A DNA stretch of 45,296 bases from Spirochaetia bacterium. Its GTDB lineage: Bacteria; Spirochaetota; Spirochaetia; Treponematales; Treponemataceae. The notes below the pieces were generated by a model. That model had not been told where the DNA came from. It saw only the letters and a program-made list of their open reading frames with translations, and did not search any database. The stretch's first letter is position 1; every line of letters begins with the position of its first letter. This document shows positions 23,411-32,008 of the stretch, in pieces. Made by a program: the position numbers and the translations under genes. The stretch covers positions 1 to 45,296 of the forward strand of contig CAAGIS010000224.1 in the NCBI GenBank assembly GCA_900769985.1. The letters run 5' to 3'.

Positions 23411-25408
23411 ATGAAAAAATTTATAGTTCACTCAGAATTTGAGCCGTCAGGCGATCAGCCGCAGGCAATAGAAAAACTGGCACAGGGTTTTTTACGCGGT
23501 GACAGATATCAGACTTTAAAAGGCGTTACAGGAAGTGGAAAAACTTTTACAATGGCAAAAATCATCGAAAAAGTTCAGCGTCCTACACTGATTATAAGCC
23601 ACAACAAAACACTGTCAGCACAGCTTTACAAAGAGTTCAAGACATTCTTTCCAGAAAACGCAGTTGAATACTTTGTTTCGTATTACGACTATTATCAGCC
23701 GGAAGCCTATGTTCCTGCGCGCGATTTATACATCGAAAAAGACGCATCCATAAATGACGAAATTGACCGTCTCCGCCTAAGTGCAACATACTCACTTATG
23801 GAACGACGCGATGTAATTGTAATTGCAACAGTTTCATGCATTTACGGACTTGGAATGCCTGACCTCTACAAAGAAATGCGCATACATATAGACAAAGGCG
23901 AAAAACTCGACATTCCTGAACTTTCAAAAAAACTTACGTCACTTCAATACACAAGAAACGACATGGTTTTGGACCGCGGCAACTTCCGCATAAAAGGCGA
24001 CGTCATCGACATTTATCCTGCGTATATGGAAACTGACGAAGCCTACAAAATCGAACTTGACTGGGACGAAGTCTGTCGCATACGTAGATTCAATGTAATC
24101 ACAGGAGAGACAGTAGAAGAACTCGAAGAAACAGTCATCTATCCTGCAAAACACTTCGTTGTTCCGCACGAGTTGCTGTTGTCTGCTACAGAGCGAATAA
24201 ACAAAGAAATGACAGAACGTGTCGAACAGCTGCGCGCACAGGGAAAAATCCTCGAAGCCGAACGTTTAAAAACAAGAACGACTTACGACATAGAAATGAT
24301 GAAAGAAATGGGTTACTGCTCCGGCATTGAAAATTACTCAGGGCCTATTTCCGGTCGCGCTCCGGGACAGCCGCCTGCAACTCTTCTTCATTATTTTCCC
24401 GATGACTTTTTATGTATGATTGACGAAGCGCACGTTTCAGTTCCGCAGATTGGCGCAATGTACGAAGGCGACAGAAGCCGCAAGCAAAATCTCATTGACT
24501 TCGGGTTCCGCCTTCCAAGTGCGCTTGACAACAGACCGTTAAAGTTTGCTGAATTTGAAAAAAAACTGAATCAGGTAATTTACGTAACGGCAACTCCGCG
24601 CAAAGAAGAAATCGAACAAAGCTCGCAGGTAGTTGAACAGTTAATCCGCCCGACAGGACTTTTAGACCCTATTGTCGAAGTCCGCCCGAGCGAAGGCCAG
24701 ATGCAGGACATTTACAAAGAAGTTCAGGCAAGAATTGAAAAAAACGAACGCAGCCTGATTTTGACCTTAACAAAAAAAATGGCAGAAGATTTAACTGAAT
24801 ATCTATTAGGCCTTAATCTCAAAGTAAAATACATTCACTCAGAAATCGATACATTTGAACGAGTCGAAATCCTAAAAAGCCTGCGTTCCGGAGAAATCGA
24901 TGTTTTAATCGGAATCAACCTTTTGCGCGAAGGAATCGACTTGCCAGAAGTTTCGTTTATTGCTCTGCTTGACGCTGATAAAATAGGATTTTTACGTTCT
25001 GCAACAAGCCTTATTCAGATTATAGGACGCGCGGCGCGAAACGCTGACGGTAAAGTCGTAATGTATGCAGACAGAAAAAGCGAGGCGATGGAAGAAGCGA
25101 TTTCAGAAACAGAACGCCGTCGGCAAATTCAGCAGGAGTACAACAAAGAACACGGCATAACGCCAAAAACTGTCAAAAAAGCAGTCGAAGATATCCTCGA
25201 ACGCCAGCAAAAAGATGCACAGGAAGAAATCGAAATAGAACTTGCAGCTCTCAAAAAAAGTGCAAATCTTTTTGTTCCTGCACAACGAAAAAAACTGCTT
25301 GCCGCATTACGAAAAGAAATGGAAACATTTGCCGACAATATGGAATACGAACAGGCAGCAATCATCCGCGACCAGATTCTCGAAATCGAAAAGACGTACG
25401 GAAAGTAA
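23411..25408 (+). CDS. uvrB: Excinuclease ABC subunit B
   Basis: 665 residues from the ATG at 23411 (MKKFIVHSEFEPSGDQPQAI, the standard UvrB start); an upstream TTG at 23351 would add 20 residues through the promoter and is rejected. Walker A is GVTGSGKT, the damage-probing beta hairpin is YYDYYQPEAYVPARD, the DEAH-like box is IDEAHVSVPQ, helicase motifs V-VI are GINLLREGIDLPEV and QIIGRAARN, and the UVR domain that binds UvrC ends the protein (EMETFADNMEYEQAAIIRDQI). It loads onto damaged DNA with UvrA in nucleotide excision repair. It is monocistronic with a terminator shared with rpmB. Confidence 0.98.
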   Translation: MKKFIVHSEFEPSGDQPQAIEKLAQGFLRGDRYQTLKGVTGSGKTFTMAKIIEKVQRPTLIISHNKTLSAQLYKEFKTFFPENAVEYFVSYYDYYQPEAYVPARDLYIEKDASINDEIDRLRLSATYSLMERRDVIVIATVSCIYGLGMPDLYKEMRIHIDKGEKLDIPELSKKLTSLQYTRNDMVLDRGNFRIKGDVIDIYPAYMETDEAYKIELDWDEVCRIRRFNVITGETVEELEETVIYPAKHFVVPHELLLSATERINKEMTERVEQLRAQGKILEAERLKTRTTYDIEMMKEMGYCSGIENYSGPISGRAPGQPPATLLHYFPDDFLCMIDEAHVSVPQIGAMYEGDRSRKQNLIDFGFRLPSALDNRPLKFAEFEKKLNQVIYVTATPRKEEIEQSSQVVEQLIRPTGLLDPIVEVRPSEGQMQDIYKEVQARIEKNERSLILTLTKKMAEDLTEYLLGLNLKVKYIHSEIDTFERVEILKSLRSGEIDVLIGINLLREGIDLPEVSFIALLDADKIGFLRSATSLIQIIGRAARNADGKVVMYADRKSEAMEEAISETERRRQIQQEYNKEHGITPKTVKKAVEDILERQQKDAQEEIEIELAALKKSANLFVPAQRKKLLAALRKEMETFADNMEYEQAAIIRDQILEIEKTYGK

Positions 25409-25460
25409 TGTTCCAGCAATGGCAAGACAAAATTCAAAAATCAAAAGAGCATAAAAAAAA

Positions 25461-25487
25461 CCTGTCCAAAACGGACAGGCTTTCTTT
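25461..25487. terminator. Bidirectional terminator between uvrB and rpmB
   Basis: Stem CCTGTCC/GGACAGG (25461-25467 with 25473-25479) with a T-rich run on the plus side and an A-run before it, so it can work for both convergent genes. Confidence 0.85.
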
Positions 25488-25504
25488 TGTAAAAACAAAA
25501 TAAT

Positions 25505-25729
25505 TTAATTTGCAGCAACTGGAGTTTCTTTTGGAACTCTTACTTTCTTTTCTACAAATCCACTGCGAAGACAGCGTGTACAGCAGTTAATCGTACGAGT
25601 TGTTCCGCCGATTTCTGTTTTTACTTTAAGCAAATTTGGTCGCCATGTGCGATGAGTATGATTATAAGTCTTGCTGACTTTATTTCCGTACATCGGAGAT
25701 TTTCCGCAAACATCACAAGTTCTAGACAT
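25505..25729 (-). CDS. rpmB: 50S ribosomal protein L28
   Basis: 74 residues from ATG 25729 with AGGTGA upstream; a GTG three codons earlier is less likely. The sequence is the L28 pattern: MSRTCDVCGKSP, KVSKTYNHTHRTWRPNL, then INCCTRCLRSGFVEK. The two CxxC pairs mark the zinc-binding form of the protein. It binds 23S rRNA in the large subunit. It is a single gene, convergent with uvrB. Confidence 0.97.
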   Translation of the reverse strand: MSRTCDVCGKSPMYGNKVSKTYNHTHRTWRPNLLKVKTEIGGTTRTINCCTRCLRSGFVEKKVRVPKETPVAAN

Positions 25730-25796
25730 ATATTTCACCTACCTTACTTAATATACAACGTGAGTTCGTACAATATATAAAAATATAAAAGTCTTG

Positions 25797-26735
25797 TCAA
25801 GTAGAACTTAACGAAGAACCTGCATACATTTCCAATGTATCATAACACGGACTGACAGAACCGCCGTCCTTTACGATTCGTTCAAGAACAGGAAAGCGGT
25901 GTAAATTTTCGTCGATGTATTTTTGAATTCCCACGTGGCTCAAATCGTGCGTCATGTGAATGAACCAGGTATGACGTGGTTCAATTTTCTGACTGCATTC
26001 CATCGCTTCGTCAAAATTAAAATGCGTAGAATGATGTTTTATACGAAGTCCATCAATTATAAGATGGTCAAGAATTCCTTTATTCCTGTTTATAATTTCA
26101 ATCGATTTTTCGCTTATAAAACTCAAGTCTGTCAAATACGCAATTGAATGAACGGAATTATCAGTCTGCTTTTGCAAAAAAAGATATCCCGTTGATTCTA
26201 TTTTTCCGTGCTTCATCGGGACAGGAATTACAGACATCGTTCCGATTTTAATAGGATTTTTTTCTGAAAATTCTTCAGTTCCCCATAAATCAACCCTTGG
26301 TTTTCCGCCGCCTTTCTGCGTTTTCTTAAAAATATAATCAAAATGCGTAAAAACAGCTTTTTTTGCCGTTTTGTCCGCAAAAATTTTCAAGCCCTCTCCA
26401 TGACGGTGAAAAATAATATCAAAAACAGTCGTTTGTTTATGCCAGACATTTCCCTGCTTTGTACTGGAAAACATTCTTATATCATCCAATCCGTGCAGAT
26501 GATCAGCATGACCATGGGTAAGCAGAACTGCATCAAGCGACTTTATTTTCTGCCTTATAGCCTGCAGCCTAAACTCAGGCCCTACATCAATTACAACGTT
26601 AGCCATTCCGTCAGTTACAAAAGCACTCGCACGGTATCTTTTATCACGAAAATCATTTGATGTACAGACAGAACAATCGCATCCTATAACAGGAACGCCA
26701 TGACTTGTTCCGGAACCCATAATGGTCAATTTCAT
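25797..26735 (-). CDS. MBL-fold metallo-hydrolase (PhnP-like phosphodiesterase)
   Basis: 312 residues. It opens MKLTIMGSGTSHGVPVIGCDCSVC with a cysteine pair and R/K-rich stretch (DFRDKRYRASAF) seen in PhnP-type enzymes. The metal motif is LLTHGHADHLHGLDD (about 72-86); further ligands are the acidic residue in VIDVGPE, the histidine in IPVPMKHGKIES and a late HMTHDLSH. The family hydrolyses cyclic phosphodiesters and similar substrates. AGGATGA precedes the ATG. It is 33 bp and more from its neighbours, with the two paralogous envelope proteins upstream on the same strand. Confidence 0.85.
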   Translation of the reverse strand: MKLTIMGSGTSHGVPVIGCDCSVCTSNDFRDKRYRASAFVTDGMANVVIDVGPEFRLQAIRQKIKSLDAVLLTHGHADHLHGLDDIRMFSSTKQGNVWHKQTTVFDIIFHRHGEGLKIFADKTAKKAVFTHFDYIFKKTQKGGGKPRVDLWGTEEFSEKNPIKIGTMSVIPVPMKHGKIESTGYLFLQKQTDNSVHSIAYLTDLSFISEKSIEIINRNKGILDHLIIDGLRIKHHSTHFNFDEAMECSQKIEPRHTWFIHMTHDLSHVGIQKYIDENLHRFPVLERIVKDGGSVSPCYDTLEMYAGSSLSST

Positions 26736-26768
26736 TTATTCATCCTGAAAGTATGCTAAAAACATCTT

Positions 26769-27494
26769 TTATTCTGCAGAATTTTCCTCACTGGAATACT
26801 GCATTTCTTTTTCTTCGATTTTCTGAACTGCCTCTTCTACAAACTGAACGATACCTGTACTGTCGGCACGTTCCTGTGCAAGCGAAAGAAGTTTTACAAT
26901 AACCTCTTTTTCTTTTTGCACATCTTTTGAAAGCGCAGTCTTTGCAAGAATTACAGCATCATAGTCAGATTCAACAGATGAAACTTTACTTTTTAAAACA
27001 TAAGCCTTTCTGATTTTCCAGAATACCTGATTGTCATAAAAATAAATTTCTGCAAGACTGCCGTCAACTTCATAAGAATCGCCATTTGCTACGGCTACGA
27101 CAGTTCCTGCAGGCAGCGTAAATTTTTCAACAGCAGCTTTGTTTCCCCATGTATAAACAGCAGCCTCATCTGTAATTACTCCAATAGAAGAAAGCGAAAC
27201 TTTATCAGAATCTTCTATCAGTCCGCTTTTTAGAATCCATGCTTTTTTTCCTTTGTAATCAACACTTACATATTGCAGATTATTTGAATTTTCTTTGCCG
27301 TTAATTTTTTCCGGTACAATAAAATCCTTTGTTTCATCAAATTTTGTTCCTGCATCAATAGTTGCAAGCCATTTTAAATTGCCTTCATTGTCCTGAGTAT
27401 ATAAATACGACGGATCATAAAGCGTGTATACATCTGCGCTGGCAAAAGAATAAAAGATTGCCAGTAATACTGCATAAATTAATGTTTTTTTCAT
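26769..27494 (-). CDS. Secreted SH3-like envelope protein (paralogue of the upstream lipoprotein)
   Basis: 241 residues from ATG 27494, which has GGAGAG five bases upstream; ATG 27506 overlaps the previous stop and lacks a site. An N-terminal signal peptide (MKKTLIYAVLLAIFYSFASA) has no lipobox. The mature protein has two beta-rich segments (YDPSYLYTQDNEGNLKWLATIDAG, and VYTWGNKAAVEKFTLPAGTV with FWKIRKAYVLKSKVS), followed by a helical tail (about 180-235). The layout matches the lipoprotein directly upstream, so they are tandem paralogues. The strands suggest SH3-like folds, but this is a guess. Function unknown; likely periplasmic. Confidence 0.7.
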   Translation of the reverse strand: MKKTLIYAVLLAIFYSFASADVYTLYDPSYLYTQDNEGNLKWLATIDAGTKFDETKDFIVPEKINGKENSNNLQYVSVDYKGKKAWILKSGLIEDSDKVSLSSIGVITDEAAVYTWGNKAAVEKFTLPAGTVVAVANGDSYEVDGSLAEIYFYDNQVFWKIRKAYVLKSKVSSVESDYDAVILAKTALSKDVQKEKEVIVKLLSLAQERADSTGIVQFVEEAVQKIEEKEMQYSSEENSAE

Positions 27495-27505
27495 TTTTCT
27501 CTCCA

Positions 27506-28381
27506 TTATTTGTTCGATTCTAAAAACTCAAACAATCCGATTTCTTTAATAAAATGAGATGTATATTCATCCAAATGAGGATTGTCATCGATAGATATCA
27601 ATTCTTTATGAACTTCAAGAGCAACCTCTATACATGCTGCCTCAGAAATGTCCTTTGTATTTTTTATTCTGTCCGCAGCCATTGCTGCAAAAAGATAAGG
27701 CTCGGCATTTGTAAGGCAAGATTTCTGCACGTATTTATTTCTATAAAGTCCTTTAAACTCACCGTCAGGAATATAAAATGTTGCCTCCAAAAAATCACTT
27801 TCTTTTTCAGAAGACTCATTAACAGCAGCAATCGTTCCTAAAGGAATTTTCTTTGATGTAATTTTAGAAAAGTCTTCATCTGAAAAAATAAATGTATCAA
27901 AGTCACCTTTTTCAAGGTCTCCTGTTACTACATAAGGAAATGCGTTAATAACAAGATTTGAAGCAACAACATAAAATTCTTCTTTACTTCCGTCAATTTG
28001 AATTTTTGCCATATCTGCAGGTTTTGCGCCGTCTTTGTCATTTACAAAATTCAACGGAAAAATCTTTGCCTTTTCTGAACCGTCATCAGAAACTGTTTTT
28101 ACGCACAAAACTTCCTGACCTTTTACCAAAGCACCAACCCAGCGAAGTTTTCCGTCTTTTTCAGAATCTTTTACATATACTCCTGCCTGAGAATAAATCG
28201 AAACCGCATTGCCCCAAAATTCAGGTTCATCTACAGATTCTGCTTTTTCAGAATTTTCAAGGACTTCTGCGCCTTGAGTTTCTGCACTTTGAGAGGAATC
28301 TTTTTTTCCATTTCCACAGCCTGTCAAAACGAATGACAATACTGCAAAAGACAGGATTCCAACTGATAAAAACTTTTTCAT
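27506..28381 (-). CDS. Lipoprotein with SH3-like repeats, first of a paralogous pair
   Basis: 291 residues from ATG 28381 with GGAG nine bases upstream; ATG 28390 is also possible. The leader ends in FVLTGC, a clear lipobox. An acidic low-complexity linker (about 25-55) precedes IYSQAGVYVKDSEKDGKLRW and VGALVKGQEVL, which align with the downstream paralogue's LYDPSYLYTQ ... LKWLATIDAG. A second unit (FSKITSKKIPLGTIAAVNES, then GLYRNKYVQKSCL) and a helical C-terminus follow in the same order. It should be anchored to a membrane by lipid. Eleven bases separate its stop from the next start, so the two are co-expressed and may form a complex. Confidence 0.7.
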   Translation of the reverse strand: MKKFLSVGILSFAVLSFVLTGCGNGKKDSSQSAETQGAEVLENSEKAESVDEPEFWGNAVSIYSQAGVYVKDSEKDGKLRWVGALVKGQEVLCVKTVSDDGSEKAKIFPLNFVNDKDGAKPADMAKIQIDGSKEEFYVVASNLVINAFPYVVTGDLEKGDFDTFIFSDEDFSKITSKKIPLGTIAAVNESSEKESDFLEATFYIPDGEFKGLYRNKYVQKSCLTNAEPYLFAAMAADRIKNTKDISEAACIEVALEVHKELISIDDNPHLDEYTSHFIKEIGLFEFLESNK

Positions 28382-28479
28382 TTTTTTCATCTCCAATTAA
28401 AGATATTATCTTCATTTAAACATATATCAAAAATATTTTCAATATTCACGCTATACTTAGTGTCTTTTTTGTATTTTTA

Positions 28480-28509
28480 TTGACCGTCAACCATATTTAA
28501 TGCTAGAAT
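28480..28509 (+). promoter_or_regulatory. Promoter of the prs operon with ~100-nt leader
   Basis: TTGACC (28480-28485), 18 bases and TAGAAT (28504-28509). The leader from about 28516 to 28619 has a GGCA/TGCC hairpin (GGCAATGTGATGCC), two CTGCAG sites and an AAGGGG ribosome site. I could not match it to a known riboswitch. Confidence 0.5.
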
Positions 28510-28619
28510 ACAACGACTGCAGTTCAGTTGCTTTAGGAATTAGCATGGCTGCAGCATGTAGCAGGCAATGTGATGCCTTATTTTGTCTGTTACAGCTCTT
28601 ATAAAAAGGGGTAAGAATA

Positions 28620-29882
28620 ATGCCGTATTCTGAACCAACCAATTTGGCAATCGTTGCCTGTCCGGGTGGAGAAGCATTTGCTGATGAAGTCATCACGCAT
28701 CTTCGCCACATGTACAAACACCGTTTTACACTCAAAAACGATGTAATTTCAAAACGCTATGGGCTTGATAAAAATGAATTAATCAAGCAGATTAATTTTG
28801 GAAGTGATGTCAATACTTCTGATGTTGCAATGCGCGGTGCAACAGATAAATACCGCCCGCCAGTATTCAAAGTAAATGCAAGATTTACTTACTTCATGAA
28901 CGGAGAATTTAAAACAGAACTTCTCGAATGTATCAGAGGAAAAGAAGTTTTTATTTTTCAAGATGTAGAGAATCATGAAGTCCTTTCTTTAAACGACGGA
29001 AAGAACAAACTTGCACTGTCTGTAAATGACCACGTAATGTCACTGCTCGTTACAATCGATGCCGTGCGACAGGCAGGAGCCGCAAGCATTACTCTCGTTC
29101 TTCCGGTTTATCCTTACAGCCGCCAGCACAAGAAAAAAGGCCGCGAAGGTCTTACTGCAAGCATGCTCGGTCATATTTACGAAATGATGGGCGTTTCAAG
29201 AATCATTACTCTTGACATTCACTCGCGCGAAATTGTAAATGCATTTAACTCAATTGCTCTGGAAAACCTTCATGCAAGTTATCAGATTATCAGGGAACTT
29301 ACAAAAATCGTTGACCTTACAGGTCAGACAGAAGATTTAGTCGTAGTTTCACCTGATACAGGTGCAATTGACAGAAATAAATTTTATGCATCAGGACTAA
29401 AACTTCCTCTTGCAATGATTTATAAAGAGCGAGATTATTCTATTGTAACTCAGGATGCTCACTCAACAAATATAAAAGCCATAAAACTTTTAGGGGATGT
29501 TCGCGGAAAAGTTGCCTTCCTTGCAGACGATATGCTCGGTACAGGCGGAACTTTATTAAAAGCAATGTCATTCTTAAAAGAACAGGGCGCTACAAAAGTA
29601 ATCTGTGCAATAAGCCTTCCTTTCTTTACAGGAAATGCCATCCAACTTTTTGACGAAGCTTACAAACAGGGCTTATTCTACAGAATCATCGGAACTAATG
29701 CCGTTTACCACGAAGAACTTTTAACAAAAGAATGGTATATCAGCACAAATGTTTCAGGACTTTTTGCAAACGTTATTACTCGTGTTCATCATAATCAGTC
29801 ATTGAGCGATTTGCTTGACAACCGCAATATTATTGAAAAACTTGTTAAACACGATATAACTCCAGAAGATGACGAAGTATAA
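28620..29882 (+). CDS. prs: Ribose-phosphate pyrophosphokinase (long form)
   Basis: 420 residues, about 100 more than classic Prs. The core is recognisable: MNGEFKTELLE, VFIFQDVENHE, LPVYPYSRQHKKKGREGL (flexible ATP loop), ITLDIHSREI, VVVSPDTGAIDR and the PRPP-binding loop FLADDMLGTGGTLLKA. The extra length lies in an N-terminal extension of some 60 residues and a C-terminal one (INNER sequence HHNQSLSDLLDNRNIIEKLV). It makes PRPP from ribose-5-phosphate and ATP for nucleotides, NAD and histidine. AAGGGG precedes the ATG. The last 14 bases overlap the FGGY kinase gene, so translation is coupled. Confidence 0.9.
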   Translation: MPYSEPTNLAIVACPGGEAFADEVITHLRHMYKHRFTLKNDVISKRYGLDKNELIKQINFGSDVNTSDVAMRGATDKYRPPVFKVNARFTYFMNGEFKTELLECIRGKEVFIFQDVENHEVLSLNDGKNKLALSVNDHVMSLLVTIDAVRQAGAASITLVLPVYPYSRQHKKKGREGLTASMLGHIYEMMGVSRIITLDIHSREIVNAFNSIALENLHASYQIIRELTKIVDLTGQTEDLVVVSPDTGAIDRNKFYASGLKLPLAMIYKERDYSIVTQDAHSTNIKAIKLLGDVRGKVAFLADDMLGTGGTLLKAMSFLKEQGATKVICAISLPFFTGNAIQLFDEAYKQGLFYRIIGTNAVYHEELLTKEWYISTNVSGLFANVITRVHHNQSLSDLLDNRNIIEKLVKHDITPEDDEV

Positions 29883-31089
29883 ATTCCTTTGTGCAGACAT
29901 TGGAACAACATCTCTAAAAGTAGCACTTGTTTCAGAAACTGGACAAGTGCTGTCCTTTTCAAGAATAAATTTTGAACATACAGAAAAATTTAAAATTTCT
30001 GATGAATGGTCAAAAGCATTAAAAAAAGCTGTTGCAGAAATTAAAAGGGGTCTTAACGAAGACTCGCTTGACTGCGATGCAATCTGCGTTTCTGGCAATG
30101 GTCCGACAATTGTTTCTGAAGACGGCACAACTCTTTTATGGAACGAAAAACTTGATTTTGAAATCAAAATTCCTGAAGAATTTTCTTCCTCGCTTTTTTT
30201 GCCACGAATCGAAGCGTTTGCAAAATTGTTTCCCCAAAAATTTGAAAGTCAGAAATTTTTTTCTGGTCCTGAATTTTTAATCTGGAAGTTATGCAAAACT
30301 CAAATTACAGTTTTACCAGAAGCCCGCTACGAAAGTGCATATTGGAACGAAAAAGCACTCCTTGCAATTAATGCCAGACCTGCATTTTTTGGAAAATTTG
30401 TCAATCCGGGATTTAACTGCGGAACACTTACAAAAGAGGCATGCGATAAGTTCAGCATAAAAAAAGAAATCCCAGTCATTGCAGGAGGTCCGGATTTTAT
30501 AGCTGCGATGATTGGCACAAACTCGCTGTCAAAAGGAAAGCTGTATGACTGCGCAGGTTCAAGCGAGGGAATAAATCTTTGCGTTGACGTTCCGGTTTTT
30601 AAAAACGGTGTAAGGACACTTCCAAGCGTAATTCCAGGTTTGTGGAACGCAGCGGTTTTAATGCAGTCAAGCGGCAGAAAATTTGTTGACTGCAAAAAAA
30701 ATTTTGAACTTGAATATGGCAAAGAAGTTTCTTACGAAAACTACATTCAGTATTGTTTTGAAAATAAAACATCAGAAGGATTTAAAACCATAAACGCCCT
30801 TGCCCATTCTGTAAAAGACGGGATTCAGATTTTAAAAAACCTTGCAGATGAAAAAGGGCTGCCAATAAGTGACGTAATAACTGTAACTGGCGGGCAGGCA
30901 AAAAATGACAGATGGCTTCAATTTAAAGCTGATGTTGCAGATTACAAATTCTGCGTTACAAAAGTGCCCGACAGTGAACTTATCGGAGATGCCGCACTTG
31001 CGTTATACGGACTTGGTCTTTGCAGTTCAATTCAGGAAGCTGCAGAGAAAATCGTCATTCCAGAGAAAACTTTTTTTCCGGGCAAATGA
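29869..31089 (+). CDS. FGGY-family carbohydrate kinase
   Basis: 406 residues, shorter than typical (480-500). The N-terminal phosphate motif DIGTTSLKVALVSETG and the C-terminal ATP-site VITVTGGQAKNDRWLQF are clear; VIAGGPDFIAAMIGTN lies mid-protein. The family phosphorylates sugars such as xylulose, ribulose, glycerol or rhamnulose; the substrate is not evident. It overlaps prs by 14 bp. A pentose substrate would feed pentose phosphate toward ribose-5-phosphate and so supply Prs, which is a plausible link but inferred. The stop is followed by a HAD gene after 28 bp. Confidence 0.85.
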   Translation: MTKYKFLCADIGTTSLKVALVSETGQVLSFSRINFEHTEKFKISDEWSKALKKAVAEIKRGLNEDSLDCDAICVSGNGPTIVSEDGTTLLWNEKLDFEIKIPEEFSSSLFLPRIEAFAKLFPQKFESQKFFSGPEFLIWKLCKTQITVLPEARYESAYWNEKALLAINARPAFFGKFVNPGFNCGTLTKEACDKFSIKKEIPVIAGGPDFIAAMIGTNSLSKGKLYDCAGSSEGINLCVDVPVFKNGVRTLPSVIPGLWNAAVLMQSSGRKFVDCKKNFELEYGKEVSYENYIQYCFENKTSEGFKTINALAHSVKDGIQILKNLADEKGLPISDVITVTGGQAKNDRWLQFKADVADYKFCVTKVPDSELIGDAALALYGLGLCSSIQEAAEKIVIPEKTFFPGK

Positions 31090-31117
31090 TTTTTAATATT
31101 TAAGGATTATTACAAAA

Positions 31118-31765
31118 ATGAAGATTTACAAAATTCCAAAAAATTTAAAAACAATAATTTTTGACATTGACTCAACTTTGTATACAAACGAAGCTTACGC
31201 AACAGAACAAGTCGACATTCAATTGCGCCATTTTGCAAAAATAAAAAACACTACACCAGAAAATATCCGCAAGATGATTGAAGATTTTAGAAGTGAATAT
31301 ACACGAACACATAACGGCAAAAAAATCAGTCTCGGTAATACACTCGTTCACTTTGGAGTATCAATCGAAGAAAGCATAAACTGGCGCAAAACACTTTTGG
31401 AACCGGCACTCTTTTTAAAAAAAGACGAAAAACTCATTTCTGTTTTAACACAACTAAAAGAAAAATACTCGCTGATTTGCGTTACAAATAATCCAGTTCT
31501 ACCGGCTTACAAAACTCTTGCGGCAATCGGAATTGAAAAACTCATTCCTGACATAATCGGACTTGACACAACATACAAATCAAAGCCGTCACTTGAACCT
31601 TTAATGCTCGCTGCAAAAAAAACAAATGCAGCCACAGAAGAGTGTCTTAGTATCGGCGACAGGTTTGACATTGATTTAAGCCTTGCACTTGAAATCGGAA
31701 TGGGCGGAATTCTTGTAGACGGCGTTGACGATGTATATAAATTTCCTGAAATTTTAAAAGCATAA
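31118..31765 (+). CDS. HAD-family hydrolase (pyrimidine 5'-nucleotidase-like)
   Basis: 215 residues. Motif I is IIFDIDSTLY (D16 and D18), motif II is ICVTNNP, motif III lysine lies in TYKSKPSLEP and motif IV is CLSIGDRFDIDLSLA. The cap is a helical insert (about 25-90) of the C1 type, like subfamily IA phosphatases and SDT1-type pyrimidine 5'-nucleotidases. It probably removes phosphate from a small sugar or nucleotide. It follows the FGGY kinase after 28 bp and ends in a shared terminator, so prs, kinase and phosphatase make one operon around phosphorylated pentoses/nucleotides. Ribosome site AAGGA is about 11 nt away. Confidence 0.85.
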   Translation: MKIYKIPKNLKTIIFDIDSTLYTNEAYATEQVDIQLRHFAKIKNTTPENIRKMIEDFRSEYTRTHNGKKISLGNTLVHFGVSIEESINWRKTLLEPALFLKKDEKLISVLTQLKEKYSLICVTNNPVLPAYKTLAAIGIEKLIPDIIGLDTTYKSKPSLEPLMLAAKKTNAATEECLSIGDRFDIDLSLALEIGMGGILVDGVDDVYKFPEILKA

Positions 31766-31801
31766 AAAAAAGACTGCCACTTTTTTGAGGCAGTCTTTTT
31801 T
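31764..31801 (+). terminator. Terminator of the prs operon
   Basis: GACTGCC/GGCAGTC stem (31772-31778 with 31789-31795), extended by A/T pairs, then a T-run. Its last base touches the 3' end of the tRNA on the other strand, so it may also serve the tRNA transcript. Confidence 0.85.
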
Positions 31802-31874
31802 GACCCATATGCGATTCGAACGCACTACCTGCCGCTTAGGAGGCGGCCGCTCTATCCAGCTGAGCTAATGGATC
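31801..31874 (-). tRNA. tRNA-Arg (anticodon CCU)
   Basis: 74 bases fold as a full cloverleaf. Acceptor GATCCAT pairs with ATGGGTC (one G-T), the D arm is GCTC/GAGC with AGCTGG in the loop, the anticodon arm is GCCGC/GCGGC with loop CTCCTAA (anticodon CCT, reading AGG), and the T arm is GTGCG/CGCAT with TTCGAAT. The discriminator is A. CCA is not encoded. It is the only tRNA I find. Confidence 0.95.
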
Positions 31875-31907
31875 ATTTTGTCTTTGTTATAAAACAAGAC
31901 TTTCTCT

Positions 31908-31936
31908 ATATTAAAGAAAAACAAGTTTTTGTTCAA
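31908..31936 (-). promoter_or_regulatory. Promoter of the tRNA-Arg gene
   Basis: On the minus strand TTGAAC (31931-31936), 17 bases and TAATAT (31908-31913), placing the start some 27 bases before the mature tRNA. Confidence 0.55.
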
Positions 31937-31954
31937 CATTCAAAATAGAGTTTC

Positions 31955-31998
31955 TCAAAATAAATTTAACCGATAAACTCCGGTAAAATTTATTTTGA
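31955..31998 (-). terminator. 18-bp hairpin after the second chemoreceptor gene
   Basis: TCAAAATAAATTTAACCG (31955-31972) pairs with 31981-31998 with one mismatch, around an 8-base loop. It lies 11 bp after the gene's stop. A plain T-run is missing, so strength as a terminator is uncertain. Confidence 0.5.
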
Positions 31999-32008
31999 AA
32001 TTGAACTT

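Noticed and set aside
28487..28735. Minus-strand frame across the prs leader
   Set aside because: It has no ribosome site and runs through a promoter, leader and the start of prs; not a gene.
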